Under the pieces are notes generated by a model that saw nothing but the letters and a program-made list of their open reading frames with translations, was not told the origin of the DNA and did not search any database. Positions 28,741 to 36,867 of a stretch of 64,000 nucleotides of DNA are shown piece after piece. Every line of letters begins with the position of its first letter. Position 1 is the first letter of the stretch. Source of the DNA: Burkholderia cenocepacia (GTDB lineage: Bacteria > Pseudomonadota > Gammaproteobacteria > Burkholderiales > Burkholderiaceae); NCBI RefSeq assembly GCF_014211915.1, contig NZ_CP060040.1, positions 2,728,001 to 2,792,000 on the forward strand, in the 5' to 3' direction. The translations under genes were made by a program, and so were the position numbers.

Positions 28741-29667
28741 TCACGCCTTGCCCCGCCACGGTGGCGGATCGAGAAACTGCCGCGCGGCGTCGAGAAACAC
28801 CCGCTGCCGCGCGGAGCGGCCGGTACGCGAGGGCAGCAGCGCCGTCACCGGCGCGGGCGGCAGGCTCCAGCCGGGCAGCAACCGCACGAGCTTGCCGTTC
28901 GCGAGCAGTGGCGCGACGTCCCACTCGGAGCGTTCGACGATGCCGAGCCCGGCCAGCGCCCATTCGGTGATGACGGTGCCGTCGTTGGACGACAGCGCGC
29001 CCGTGACGCGGATGACGGTAGACCGCCGTGATTCGCCCTTGACGCCGCGGCCGGGCGAGAAGCGCCAGCGCGGGATGTCTTCGTCGTTCTCGCGCAGGCA
29101 CAGGCAGTCGTAGCGGGTCAGGTCGGACGGATGATTCAGGTCCTTGAGGCGGCGCGCGTAGCCGGGGCTCGCACACAGGAAGCGCTCGTTGGGCGCGAGC
29201 GGATAGCCGATCCACGAAGACGACTTGAGGCTGCCGACATGCACGACCACGTCGGCCCCCGATGCGCTGGTCAATGGGCTCTCCGACAGGTGGAGCGAGA
29301 TTTCGAGCTTCGGATGCGCGCGCTGCACGTCGCGCACGATCCGCGCGACGTACTTGCGGCCGAAACCGAGCGGGGCGACGACGCGCAGCGTGCCCTGCAC
29401 GTCGCCGTGGTCGCCCGTGATGTTGATTGGCAGCGCCTCCACGCGCTCGAGAATGCCGACGGCTTCCTGGTACAGCCGCTGCCCTTCGTCGGTCAGCGCG
29501 ATTCCTTTCGGCTGCCGTACGGCGAGCCTCGCGTTCAGCCGTGCCTCCATTCGTTGCAGGCGAATCGTGACCGCGGGCGGCGTGAGGTCGAGCAGCCGGG
29601 CGGCAGCGGCCAGGGAGCGCGACGTGCCGATCGCGCGGACGAGTCGAAGGTCGTCGAGGTCGAGCAT
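28741..29667 (-). CDS. LysR-family regulator of the PLP enzyme/reductase operon
   Basis: 308 residues from the ATG at 29667 (MLDLDDLRLVRAIGTSRSLAAAARLLDLTPPAVTIRLQRME). An in-frame ATG at 29700 exists but lies within the operator repeat, so the later one is preferred. Substrate-binding domain from about residue 90 (GTLRVVAPLGFGRKYVARI). Same strand as the PLP enzyme and separated by 101 bases. The motif copies at both genes suggest this protein controls itself and them. Confidence 0.9.
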   Translation of the reverse strand: MLDLDDLRLVRAIGTSRSLAAAARLLDLTPPAVTIRLQRMEARLNARLAVRQPKGIALTDEGQRLYQEAVGILERVEALPINITGDHGDVQGTLRVVAPLGFGRKYVARIVRDVQRAHPKLEISLHLSESPLTSASGADVVVHVGSLKSSSWIGYPLAPNERFLCASPGYARRLKDLNHPSDLTRYDCLCLRENDEDIPRWRFSPGRGVKGESRRSTVIRVTGALSSNDGTVITEWALAGLGIVERSEWDVAPLLANGKLVRLLPGWSLPPAPVTALLPSRTGRSARQRVFLDAARQFLDPPPWRGKA

Positions 29668-29677
29668 TTCTTGGCTC

Positions 29678-29703
29678 TTAATGCAGAGGGTGTCGAGCAT
29701 TAA
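29678..29703. promoter_or_regulatory. Second copy of the LysR operator motif
   Basis: TTAATG at 29678-29683 and CATTAA at 29698-29703, spacer 14, just upstream of the LysR ATG at 29667. It matches the site at 28700-28727 in half-sites and spacing; likely autoregulatory. Confidence 0.65.
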
Positions 29704-29824
29704 ACCGCAGATTGCGCGGGGAAGCCATCGACGTGGCGTGGAGCGGCTGCGATGAGGATGACGGGAATGCACCCGCTTCCTTCGCCGGATACATCGACGA
29801 TCGTGACGCCGGCTGTACGCCCGC

Positions 29825-30739
29825 CTACGCATCCAATCCGAAAATCAGCGACCGGTGTACGCCCACCCCCGCCGCCACGCCGGATGCCGAGGCGAACGTC
29901 GCATTCGTCATCAGGCTCGACGCGTCGCCGGCCGCGTACACGCCGGCGACGCTCGTCTGCTTCCATGTATCGACGCGAATCGCGGTGCCGAGCGGACCTT
30001 CGTCGAACGCGCAGCCGAGCTGCTGCGCGAGGTCGCTCGCCATGTCGGTGCGCGCGCCGATGAACAGTGCGTCGATCGGCACGGCTTGACCGTCGGCGAG
30101 CCGCAGCGCGTCGATACGCGGCGCATCGCCGAGGATCTCGACGACTGGCGAGCGCTCGATGCGTACGCCGCGTGCTGCGAGCAACGCGGCTTCCTCGTCG
30201 TTCGCTTCGACCACGCCCTGCGTGAACCACGTCGTCGGGCCCCAGTCCGGAATCAGGATCGCCTGATGGACCGACAGCGGATGCGTGGCGAGCACGCCGA
30301 GCCGCTGGCCGCTCACTTCATATCCATGGCAGTACGGACAATGCAGCACGCTGATGCCCCAGCGTTCCGCGAGCCCCGGCAGCGCCGGCAGTTCGTCGCG
30401 GATGCCGGTCGCGAGAATCAGCCGGTCGGCGCTTGCGCGGCTGCCGTCGGCCAGCGTCACGTGAAAGCGTCCGTGCGCGTCGCGCTCGGCAGTGCGCGCC
30501 TCGCCTTCGATGCGCTGGACGGTCGGATACGCGGCGAGTTGCGTGCTCGCTTCGGCGACGATCCGCGCGGGCGGCTTGCCGTCCTGCCCGAAGAAGCCGT
30601 GCGCGTGTTCGGCAAAACGGTTGCGCGGCCGGCCGGCGTCGATCACGAGCACGCGGCGGCGTGCCCGCGCCAACTGCATCGCGGCCGACAGCCCCGCGAA
30701 GCTGCCGCCGATCACGATCACTTCATGACGGGAATGCAT
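29825..30739 (-). CDS. Thioredoxin-reductase-like FAD oxidoreductase
   Basis: 304 residues. FAD-binding VIGGSFAGLSAAMQLARARRRVLVIDAG at the N-terminus. LHCPYCHGYEVSG near residue 140 contains the CxxC-type pair (CPYC) of the thioredoxin-reductase-like fold. The GVYAAGDASSLMTNATFASASG C-terminal FAD loop is present. Members reduce small thiols or disulfides, or oxidise compounds such as holothin; partner unknown. It is divergent from an Rrf2 regulator with a large inverted-repeat operator between them, indicating redox- or thiol-responsive control. Confidence 0.85.
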   Translation of the reverse strand: MHSRHEVIVIGGSFAGLSAAMQLARARRRVLVIDAGRPRNRFAEHAHGFFGQDGKPPARIVAEASTQLAAYPTVQRIEGEARTAERDAHGRFHVTLADGSRASADRLILATGIRDELPALPGLAERWGISVLHCPYCHGYEVSGQRLGVLATHPLSVHQAILIPDWGPTTWFTQGVVEANDEEAALLAARGVRIERSPVVEILGDAPRIDALRLADGQAVPIDALFIGARTDMASDLAQQLGCAFDEGPLGTAIRVDTWKQTSVAGVYAAGDASSLMTNATFASASGVAAGVGVHRSLIFGLDA

Positions 30740-30810
30740 GCATCAACTCCTTTCTGAACCTGCGTGAATGACTCATGTGCTCCGGGGTCGGCCAACTCAT
30801 GAAACACGAG

Positions 30811-30849
30811 AAGTTGCATGATAGGGCGATGGTATCATTCATGCAACTT
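30811..30849. promoter_or_regulatory. Nested inverted-repeat operator between flavoprotein and Rrf2 gene
   Basis: AAGTTGCATGA at 30811-30821 is repeated in reverse complement at 30839-30849 (spacer 17), and ATGATA at 30818-30823 pairs with TATCAT at 30833-30838. It lies 72 bases before the flavoprotein start and 31 bases before the Rrf2 start at 30880. A large, AT-rich symmetric site of this kind suits an Rrf2 dimer pair. Confidence 0.75.
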
Positions 30850-30879
30850 CAGAAGTTTCGAGAGAAGGGAGCCCCGCTT

Positions 30880-31320
30880 GTGAGAACCGACAGCCGTTTG
30901 TCGCGCATGCTGCATGCGCTGATCCATATGGACCAGGCCGACGGCCCGCTGACGTCGGAGACGATCGCGACGATGCTGTGCACGAACCCGGTCGTCGTGC
31001 GGCGCCTGCTCGGCGGGTTGCGCGATTGCGGCTACGTGCAGTCGGAGAAGGGGCACGGCGGCGGCTGGGCGCTGAGCGTCGCGCTCGACGACATCACGCT
31101 GCTCGACGTCTATCGCGCGGTGGGCGAGCCGCCGCTGTTTTCCGATCTGGTGCCCGAGGACGAGCCCGAATGCCTGGTCGAACAGGCGGTCAACGCGCAT
31201 CTGTCGGCGACGCTGAAGGAGGCCGAAGCGTCGCTCCTGGCACGCTTCGGCGAAGTCACGCTCGGCATGCTGTCGCGCGATTTCGAAGCGAAGGCGGCGC
31301 TGCGGGGGTACACGCGCTGA
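30880..31320 (+). CDS. Rrf2-family transcriptional regulator
   Basis: 146 residues from the GTG at 30880, chosen because AGAAGGGA is well placed upstream and earlier in-frame starts fall inside the operator. Winged helix (RLSRMLHALIHMDQADGPLTSETIATMLCTNPVVVRRLLGGLRDCGYVQSEKGHGGGWAL). Cysteines: one in the HTH (MLCTNP), one in the recognition wing (RDCGYV) and one near residue 100 (EPECLVEQ), which may sense thiol stress. No Fe-S CxxC-type triad is obvious. Predicted repressor of the divergent flavoprotein. Confidence 0.85.
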   Translation: MRTDSRLSRMLHALIHMDQADGPLTSETIATMLCTNPVVVRRLLGGLRDCGYVQSEKGHGGGWALSVALDDITLLDVYRAVGEPPLFSDLVPEDEPECLVEQAVNAHLSATLKEAEASLLARFGEVTLGMLSRDFEAKAALRGYTR

Positions 31321-31582
31321 CGTGGCGCAGCATCCCGATCGAGCGCGCCTGACATGCAATCCGACTCGCGATCCGGCGCGGCCGAAACCGCCGCGCCGCC
31401 ATGTTCTGTCCCCAACTTCTGCCCGGTTCGCCCGCCACAGGGCAAAATACGGGTTTTCCGCACCCGCGAGGGCGCGTTCGAATCACGCGCCGGGCGGCGC
31501 CGGTGCGCATGCCGCACGCCGCCGCCGGGCGCCAAGGCAAGAAACGCTCGCCGTGCTGCGAGCCCACAGGAGTCCAGACCCC

Positions 31583-32179
31583 ATGCCCGAATCCAACCTG
31601 TCCTTTTTCGGCCGGCTGTCGCTGGCCGTCGGCACGTTCTTCTCCGTGCTCGGCAATCGCGAGTTCGCGGCCGACGTACTGCGCGTGCGCGATGGCGCGC
31701 CGGCACCCGTTGCACCCGTCCCGGCCCCGACCCCGGCGCCCGCTGCCGCGCCCGTCGCACCCGCGCCGGTGAAGGCGCCGGCCCCCGAGTTGCGCGAAGC
31801 GAGCCCGCAGGCCGCCCTGCAACTGCTCGGCCTGCTGCAGCGCGATGCGCGCTTCATCGATTTCGTCGAGGAAGACATCGCCGGCTACGCGGACGCCGAC
31901 ATCGGCGCGGCCGCGCGCCTCGTGCACGACGGTTGCCGCGCCGCGCTGCGCGAACACTTCACGATCGTGCCGGTGCGCGATGAAGCCGAAGGCAGCCGCG
32001 TGACGCTGCCCGCCGGCTTCGACGCGACGGCCGTGCGCGTGACCGGCAACGTGGTCGGCTCCGCGCCGTTCACCGGCACCGTCAGCCATCGCGGCTGGCG
32101 CGTGTCCGACGTGCGCCTGCCGAAGCTGACGGGCAGCCACGACGCATCGGTGATCGCACCGGCGGAGGTGGAACTGTGA
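31583..32179 (+). CDS. DUF2760 protein
   Basis: 198 residues from the ATG at 31583 (CAGGAG upstream). N-terminal amphipathic/hydrophobic segment (LSFFGRLSLAVGTFFSVLGNREFAADVL), a low-complexity Pro/Ala/Val linker (about residues 40-75), and a conserved C-terminal domain (LQLLGLLQRDARFIDFVEEDIAGYADADIGAAARLVHDGCRAALREHF to the end). Function is unknown. It overlaps the following Hsp70 gene by 4 bases and is repeatedly found with such Hsp70s in Burkholderia (recognition from memory). Confidence 0.75.
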   Translation: MPESNLSFFGRLSLAVGTFFSVLGNREFAADVLRVRDGAPAPVAPVPAPTPAPAAAPVAPAPVKAPAPELREASPQAALQLLGLLQRDARFIDFVEEDIAGYADADIGAAARLVHDGCRAALREHFTIVPVRDEAEGSRVTLPAGFDATAVRVTGNVVGSAPFTGTVSHRGWRVSDVRLPKLTGSHDASVIAPAEVEL

Positions 32180-34017
32180 GCGATCCGCGCTATTCGATCG
32201 GTATCGATCTCGGGACGACCCATTGCGCGCTGTCGTACGTCGACAGCAGCACGAGCGACGGCGAAAAGATCGTGCAGCAGGTGCTGCCGATCGCGCAACT
32301 GACCGCGCCCGGCGCGCTGGAATCGCGCGACCTGCTGCCGTCGTTCCTCTACCTGCCGCATGAAAGCGAACTGACCCAGGGCGACCTGACACTGCCGTGG
32401 ACGGCCTCGCGCGCGTTCGCGGTCGGCGAGATGGCGCGCACGCGCGGCGCCGGCACGCCGATCCGCCTCGTGTCGAGCGCGAAGAGCTGGCTGTGCCACC
32501 CGGGCGTCGACCGCCGCGCGGCGATCCTGCCGAGCGATGCGCCGCCGGAAGTGGCCCGCGTGTCGCCGCTGGAAAGCTCGATCCGTTATCTCACGCACCT
32601 GCGCGAAGCGTGGGACCACGCGCATCCCGACGCGCCGTTCGCCGACCAGGACGTGACGGTTACGATCCCCGCGTCGTTCGATCCGGCCGCGCGCGAGCTG
32701 ACGGCGGAAGCCGCGCGGGCCGCCGGCTACTCGCGGATGACGCTGCTGGAAGAGCCGCAAGCGGCGCTCTACAGCTGGATCCAGAAGAGCGAAGGCGGCT
32801 GGCGCAAGCAGGTGCAGGTCGGCGACCTGATCCTGTGCGTCGACGTCGGCGGCGGCACGACCGACCTGTCGCTGATCGCGGTGGTCGAGCGCGACGGTAA
32901 TCTCGAACTGCATCGCGTGGCCGTCGGCGAGCACATCCTGCTCGGCGGCGACAACATGGACCTCGCGCTCGCGCACGTGGTCGCACGCAAGCTCGCGCAG
33001 CAGGGCACGCAGGCCGATCCGTGGCAACTGCGCGCGCTGACCTACGCGTGCCGCTCGGCGAAGGAAACGCTGCTGTCCGACCCGACCACCGACGCGGTGC
33101 CGCTCGTCGTGCCGAGCCGCGGCTCGAAGCTGATCGGCGGCTCGATCCGCACCGAGCTGACGCGCGCGGAACTCACGCAGACGATCCTCGAAGGCTTCTT
33201 CCCGCAAGTCGATGCGGCCGCGCGCCCGGTGAGCCGCGCACGTGTCGGCCTGACGCAGCTCGGCCTGCCGTATGCGCAGGACGCCGGCATCACGCGCCAT
33301 CTCGCGGCGTTCCTCGGCCGCCAGGTCGCGGCGCTCGACACGCTCGAAGGCGTGCAGCGCACGCTGCCGCAGGGCGCGACGTTCCTGCATCCGACCGCCG
33401 TGCTGTTCAACGGCGGCGTGTTCAAGTCGACGCTGCTCACGCAGCGCGTGCTCGATACGCTCAACAACTGGCTCGCCGCCGAAGGCTCGCCGCCCGCCCG
33501 CCTGCTCGAAGGCGCGGATCTTGATCTCGCGGTCGCGCGCGGCGCGGCGTACTACGGCTACGTGAAGCGCGGCCGTGGCGTGCGCATTCGCGGCGGCACG
33601 GCGCGTGCGTACTACGTCGCGATCGAATCGGCGATGCCCGCGGTGCCGGGGCTCGAGCCGCCGGTGCAGGCGCTGTGCGTCGCGCCGTTCGGGATGGAGG
33701 AAGGCTCGGACGCGGCGCTGCCGCCGCAGGAGTTCGGCCTCGTCGTCGGCGAACCGGTGCAGTTCCGCTTCTTCGGTTCGTCGGTGCGTCGTCAGGACCA
33801 GGTCGGTACGCTGCTCGACTACTGGTCGCCGGAAGAGCTGCAGGAGCTGGAGGAAATCCAGGCGACGCTGCCCGCCGAAGGGCGCACCGTCGGCGAAGTC
33901 GTGCCGGTGAAGCTGCATGCGCGCGTGACCGAAGCCGGCACGCTCGAACTCGAGGCGATCCCGAGCGGCACGAACGAGCGCTGGAAGGTCGAGTTCGACG
34001 TGCGCGGCGCCGCCTGA
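32176..34017 (+). CDS. Hsp70-family protein 1 (non-canonical)
   Basis: 613 residues from a GTG overlapping the previous stop. Hsp70 nucleotide-binding domain: IGIDLGTTHCALSYVD (phosphate 1), CVDVGGGTTDLSLIAVVE (phosphate 2), HILLGGDNMDLALAHVV, and the ATPase core to about residue 480. The C-terminal part (PALxPPxQALCVAPFGMEE, then a short beta domain) does not resemble the classic DnaK substrate-binding domain plus lid, and no EEVD-like tail is present. A specialised chaperone-like ATPase of unknown client. No J-protein or GrpE gene is nearby. Confidence 0.85.
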   Translation: MSDPRYSIGIDLGTTHCALSYVDSSTSDGEKIVQQVLPIAQLTAPGALESRDLLPSFLYLPHESELTQGDLTLPWTASRAFAVGEMARTRGAGTPIRLVSSAKSWLCHPGVDRRAAILPSDAPPEVARVSPLESSIRYLTHLREAWDHAHPDAPFADQDVTVTIPASFDPAARELTAEAARAAGYSRMTLLEEPQAALYSWIQKSEGGWRKQVQVGDLILCVDVGGGTTDLSLIAVVERDGNLELHRVAVGEHILLGGDNMDLALAHVVARKLAQQGTQADPWQLRALTYACRSAKETLLSDPTTDAVPLVVPSRGSKLIGGSIRTELTRAELTQTILEGFFPQVDAAARPVSRARVGLTQLGLPYAQDAGITRHLAAFLGRQVAALDTLEGVQRTLPQGATFLHPTAVLFNGGVFKSTLLTQRVLDTLNNWLAAEGSPPARLLEGADLDLAVARGAAYYGYVKRGRGVRIRGGTARAYYVAIESAMPAVPGLEPPVQALCVAPFGMEEGSDAALPPQEFGLVVGEPVQFRFFGSSVRRQDQVGTLLDYWSPEELQELEEIQATLPAEGRTVGEVVPVKLHARVTEAGTLELEAIPSGTNERWKVEFDVRGAA

Positions 34018-34022
34018 GCGCG

Positions 34023-36776
34023 ATGAAGCGTTATACGGTCGGCATCGACCTCGGCACGAGCAATACGGTCGTCGCGTACGTCGAGGCCGGTTCCGACGCG
34101 ATCCGCGTGTTCGACGTCGAGCAACTGGTCGGTCCCGGCGCGGTGGCCGCGCAGCCGCTGCTGCCGTCGGTGCGCTACCACCCGGCGGCGGGCGAGTTGC
34201 CGCCGGACGCGCTGCGGCTGCCGTGGGCGGCTGATCCGAAGGTAAACACGAAGGCGAACGCGGCCGATGCGCCGCCCGCCGTGATCGGCCGCTATGCGCG
34301 CACGCTCGGCGCACAGGTACCGGGCCGGCTCGTGTCGAGCGCGAAGAGCTGGCTGTCGCACGCCGCGGTCGACCGGCTCGCGGCGATCCTGCCGTGGGGC
34401 GCGGCCGATGGCGTCGACAAGGTGTCGCCGGTCGATGCGAGCGCGAGCTATCTCGCGCATGTGCGTGACGCGTGGGACGCGCATTTTCCCGATGCGCCGC
34501 TCGCGAAGCAGGACGTGATCCTGACGGTGCCCGCGTCGTTCGACGACGGCGCGCGCGCATTGACCGTCGAGGCCGCGCGGCGCGCGAAGCTGCCGGCGCT
34601 GCGGCTGCTGGAAGAGCCGCAAGCCGCGTTCTACGACTGGCTGTACGGCCAGCGCGACACGTTGCGCGAGACGTTCGCCGCGGCGCGGCGCGTGCTGATC
34701 TGCGACGTCGGCGGCGGCACGACCGACCTCACGCTCGTCGACGTCGCGCCGGGCGATGATGGCGAGCCGACCTTTACGCGCGTCGGCGTCGGCAACCATC
34801 TGATGCTCGGCGGCGACAACATGGACCTCGCGCTCGCGCGCCTGGTCGAGTCGCGGCTGACCGAGCCCGGTACGCGGCTGTCGGCCGCGAGCCTGTCGCA
34901 ACTCGTCGAGCGCTGCCGCGCGGCGAAGGAGCGGCTGCTCGGCGACGACGCGCCGGCGTCCGTCACCGTCACGCTGCTCGGCGCGGGCAGCAAGCTCGTC
35001 GGCGGCGCGCGTTCGGCCGAGCTGACACGGCAGGAGGTCGAGCAGATCGTCGTCGACGGGTTCTTTCCGCGGGTCGAGGCCGGCGAATTGCCGCGCCGTA
35101 CGCGCGCGGCGATCATCGAATTCGGCTTGCCGTATGCGAGCGACGCGGCCGTCACGCGCCACGTCGCCGCGTTCCTGAACCGTCATGCGGAAGGCCCGCT
35201 GCCGGACACGCTGCTGCTCAACGGCGGCGTATTCCGCGCGGGCGCGCTCGCCGGCCGTCTCGCGCAGACGCTCGGTACGTGGCGCGGCGCACCGCTCGAC
35301 GTGCTGCACAACGCGCATCCGGACGTGGCCGTCGCGCGCGGCGCGGTGGCCTACGGGCTTGCGCGCGCCGGGCATGCGCCGCGCATCGGCGGCGGCTCCG
35401 CGCGCAGCTATTTCCTCGTGCTCGACGATGGCGACGGGGGGGTCGCGCGCGGCGTCTGCCTGCTGCCGCGCGGCGCGGAAGAAGGCCGCGAGATCCATCT
35501 CGACGATCGCACGTTCGCGCTGCAACTCGGGCAGCCGGTGCGGTTCCACCTCGTATCGACGGTGGCCGACACGAAGTACCAGCCCGGCGATCTCGTCGAT
35601 CTCGACGGCGGCGATTTCGTGCGGCTGCCGCCGATCGCGACGGTCGTCGACGCGAAGGCGGGCAGCGACGCGCGCGAAACGCCGGTGAAGCTCACCGCGT
35701 CGCTGACCGAGGTCGGCACGCTCGAAATGCATTGCATCGCGACCGACGACGCGGCGCGCCGCTGGCGGCTCGAATTCCAGTTGCGCGGCGATGCACCGGT
35801 GCAAGGCGACGATGCGGCGCCCGCGCGGCATCCTCGGCTGGATCAGGCGCTCGAGTTGATCGAGCGTTCGTTCGGCAGCAAGGCCGCGGGCGTGACACCG
35901 AAGGACACGCGCCGGTTGCGCGCGCAACTGGAACAGGTGCTCGGCGCGCGCGAAGAGTGGGACGTTGCGCTCGCACGCGAACTGTTCGACGCATTGCTCG
36001 CGCGGGCGCGGAGGCGCCGTCGTTCGGCCGATCACGAGCGCGCGTGGCTGAATCTCGCCGGATATTGCCTGCGTCCGGGTTTCGGTCATCCGCTCGACGC
36101 GTGGCGCATCGAGCAGCTGTGGCCGTTGTTCGACGACGGCATTCAATACGTGACCGACGCGCAGGTGTGGTCCGAGTGGTGGACGCTGTGGCGGCGCGTG
36201 GCCGGCGGCCTCGACGACGACGCGCAGACGCAGGTGCGCGACGCGATCGCGTTCCTCGAACCGTCCGACGACAAGCGGCGCAAGCTGCCGTTCGATCCGG
36301 CCAAGGTCGGGCCGGCCGACATGACGCGGTTGTCCGCGTCACTCGAGCGGCTGCCCGTCGAGCGCAAGGTCGAGCTGGCCGAGCGCCTGATCGCGCAATT
36401 GCAGAAGCCGGCCGATCGCGCATTGTGTGCGTGGGCGCTCGGGCGGATTGGCGCAAGGCGGCCGTTCTATGGCAGCGCGCACAGCGTCGTTCCGGCGGAT
36501 GTCGTCATCGGCTGGCTCGATGCGCTGTTCGCGCTCGACTGGAAACAGGTCGAGCCGGCTGCGTTCGCGGCTGCACAGATTGCGCGGATGACCGGCGACC
36601 GCTCGCGCGATTTGCCGGACGATACGCGCGAGGCCGTCATCAAGCGCCTGTCGGCCGCGAATGCATCGGCGGCGTGGATCGACATGGTTCGTGAAGCGAT
36701 CGCGTTCGATGAAGCCGATACGGTGCGCGTGTTCGGCGAAACGCTGCCGGCCGGGTTGAAGCTGCTGGGCGATTGA
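34023..36776 (+). CDS. Hsp70-family protein 2 with long C-terminal extension
   Basis: 917 residues from the ATG at 34023, five bases after the first Hsp70. Hsp70 core: GIDLGTSNTVVAYVE, ICDVGGGTTDLTLVDV, HLMLGGDNMDLALARLVE, FLNRH and the short beta domain up to about residue 600. The C-terminal third (about 620-917; ERSFGSKAAGVTPKDTRRLRAQLEQVLGAREEWDVALARELFDALL, then a helical region) is absent from DnaK and looks like the DUF3731 extension. Two paralogues in tandem plus DUF2760 suggest a heteromeric machine. Role unknown. Confidence 0.85.
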   Translation: MKRYTVGIDLGTSNTVVAYVEAGSDAIRVFDVEQLVGPGAVAAQPLLPSVRYHPAAGELPPDALRLPWAADPKVNTKANAADAPPAVIGRYARTLGAQVPGRLVSSAKSWLSHAAVDRLAAILPWGAADGVDKVSPVDASASYLAHVRDAWDAHFPDAPLAKQDVILTVPASFDDGARALTVEAARRAKLPALRLLEEPQAAFYDWLYGQRDTLRETFAAARRVLICDVGGGTTDLTLVDVAPGDDGEPTFTRVGVGNHLMLGGDNMDLALARLVESRLTEPGTRLSAASLSQLVERCRAAKERLLGDDAPASVTVTLLGAGSKLVGGARSAELTRQEVEQIVVDGFFPRVEAGELPRRTRAAIIEFGLPYASDAAVTRHVAAFLNRHAEGPLPDTLLLNGGVFRAGALAGRLAQTLGTWRGAPLDVLHNAHPDVAVARGAVAYGLARAGHAPRIGGGSARSYFLVLDDGDGGVARGVCLLPRGAEEGREIHLDDRTFALQLGQPVRFHLVSTVADTKYQPGDLVDLDGGDFVRLPPIATVVDAKAGSDARETPVKLTASLTEVGTLEMHCIATDDAARRWRLEFQLRGDAPVQGDDAAPARHPRLDQALELIERSFGSKAAGVTPKDTRRLRAQLEQVLGAREEWDVALARELFDALLARARRRRRSADHERAWLNLAGYCLRPGFGHPLDAWRIEQLWPLFDDGIQYVTDAQVWSEWWTLWRRVAGGLDDDAQTQVRDAIAFLEPSDDKRRKLPFDPAKVGPADMTRLSASLERLPVERKVELAERLIAQLQKPADRALCAWALGRIGARRPFYGSAHSVVPADVVIGWLDALFALDWKQVEPAAFAAAQIARMTGDRSRDLPDDTREAVIKRLSAANASAAWIDMVREAIAFDEADTVRVFGETLPAGLKLLGD

Positions 36777-36786
36777 GCGCAGTACG

Positions 36787-36821
36787 GGATGCTTCGATCT
36801 CGTTCGCAGGTCGAAGCATCC
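36787..36821 (+). terminator. Hairpin 1 after the Hsp70 operon
   Basis: GGATGCTTCGA (36787-36797) pairs perfectly with TCGAAGCATCC (36811-36821); loop of 13. It starts 11 bases after the Hsp70 stop, in a 91-base gap between converging genes. A second hairpin follows directly. Confidence 0.6.
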
Positions 36822-36822
36822 G

Positions 36823-36856
36823 GTCGACGTCGCACCAACCATGGCGCGACGTCGAC
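36823..36856. terminator. Hairpin 2 after the Hsp70 operon
   Basis: GTCGACGTCGC (36823-36833) pairs perfectly with GCGACGTCGAC (36846-36856); loop of 12. It sits one base after hairpin 1, before the converging CtlX gene (stop at 36868). Together they probably stop transcription from both sides. Confidence 0.6.
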
Positions 36857-36867
36857 GCTCGTTTCAT

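Noticed and set aside
33819..36146. Long minus-strand open frames antisense to the Hsp70 genes (also 31885-34560)
   Set aside because: No conserved motifs, heavily Arg/Ala-rich, opposite real coding sequence.
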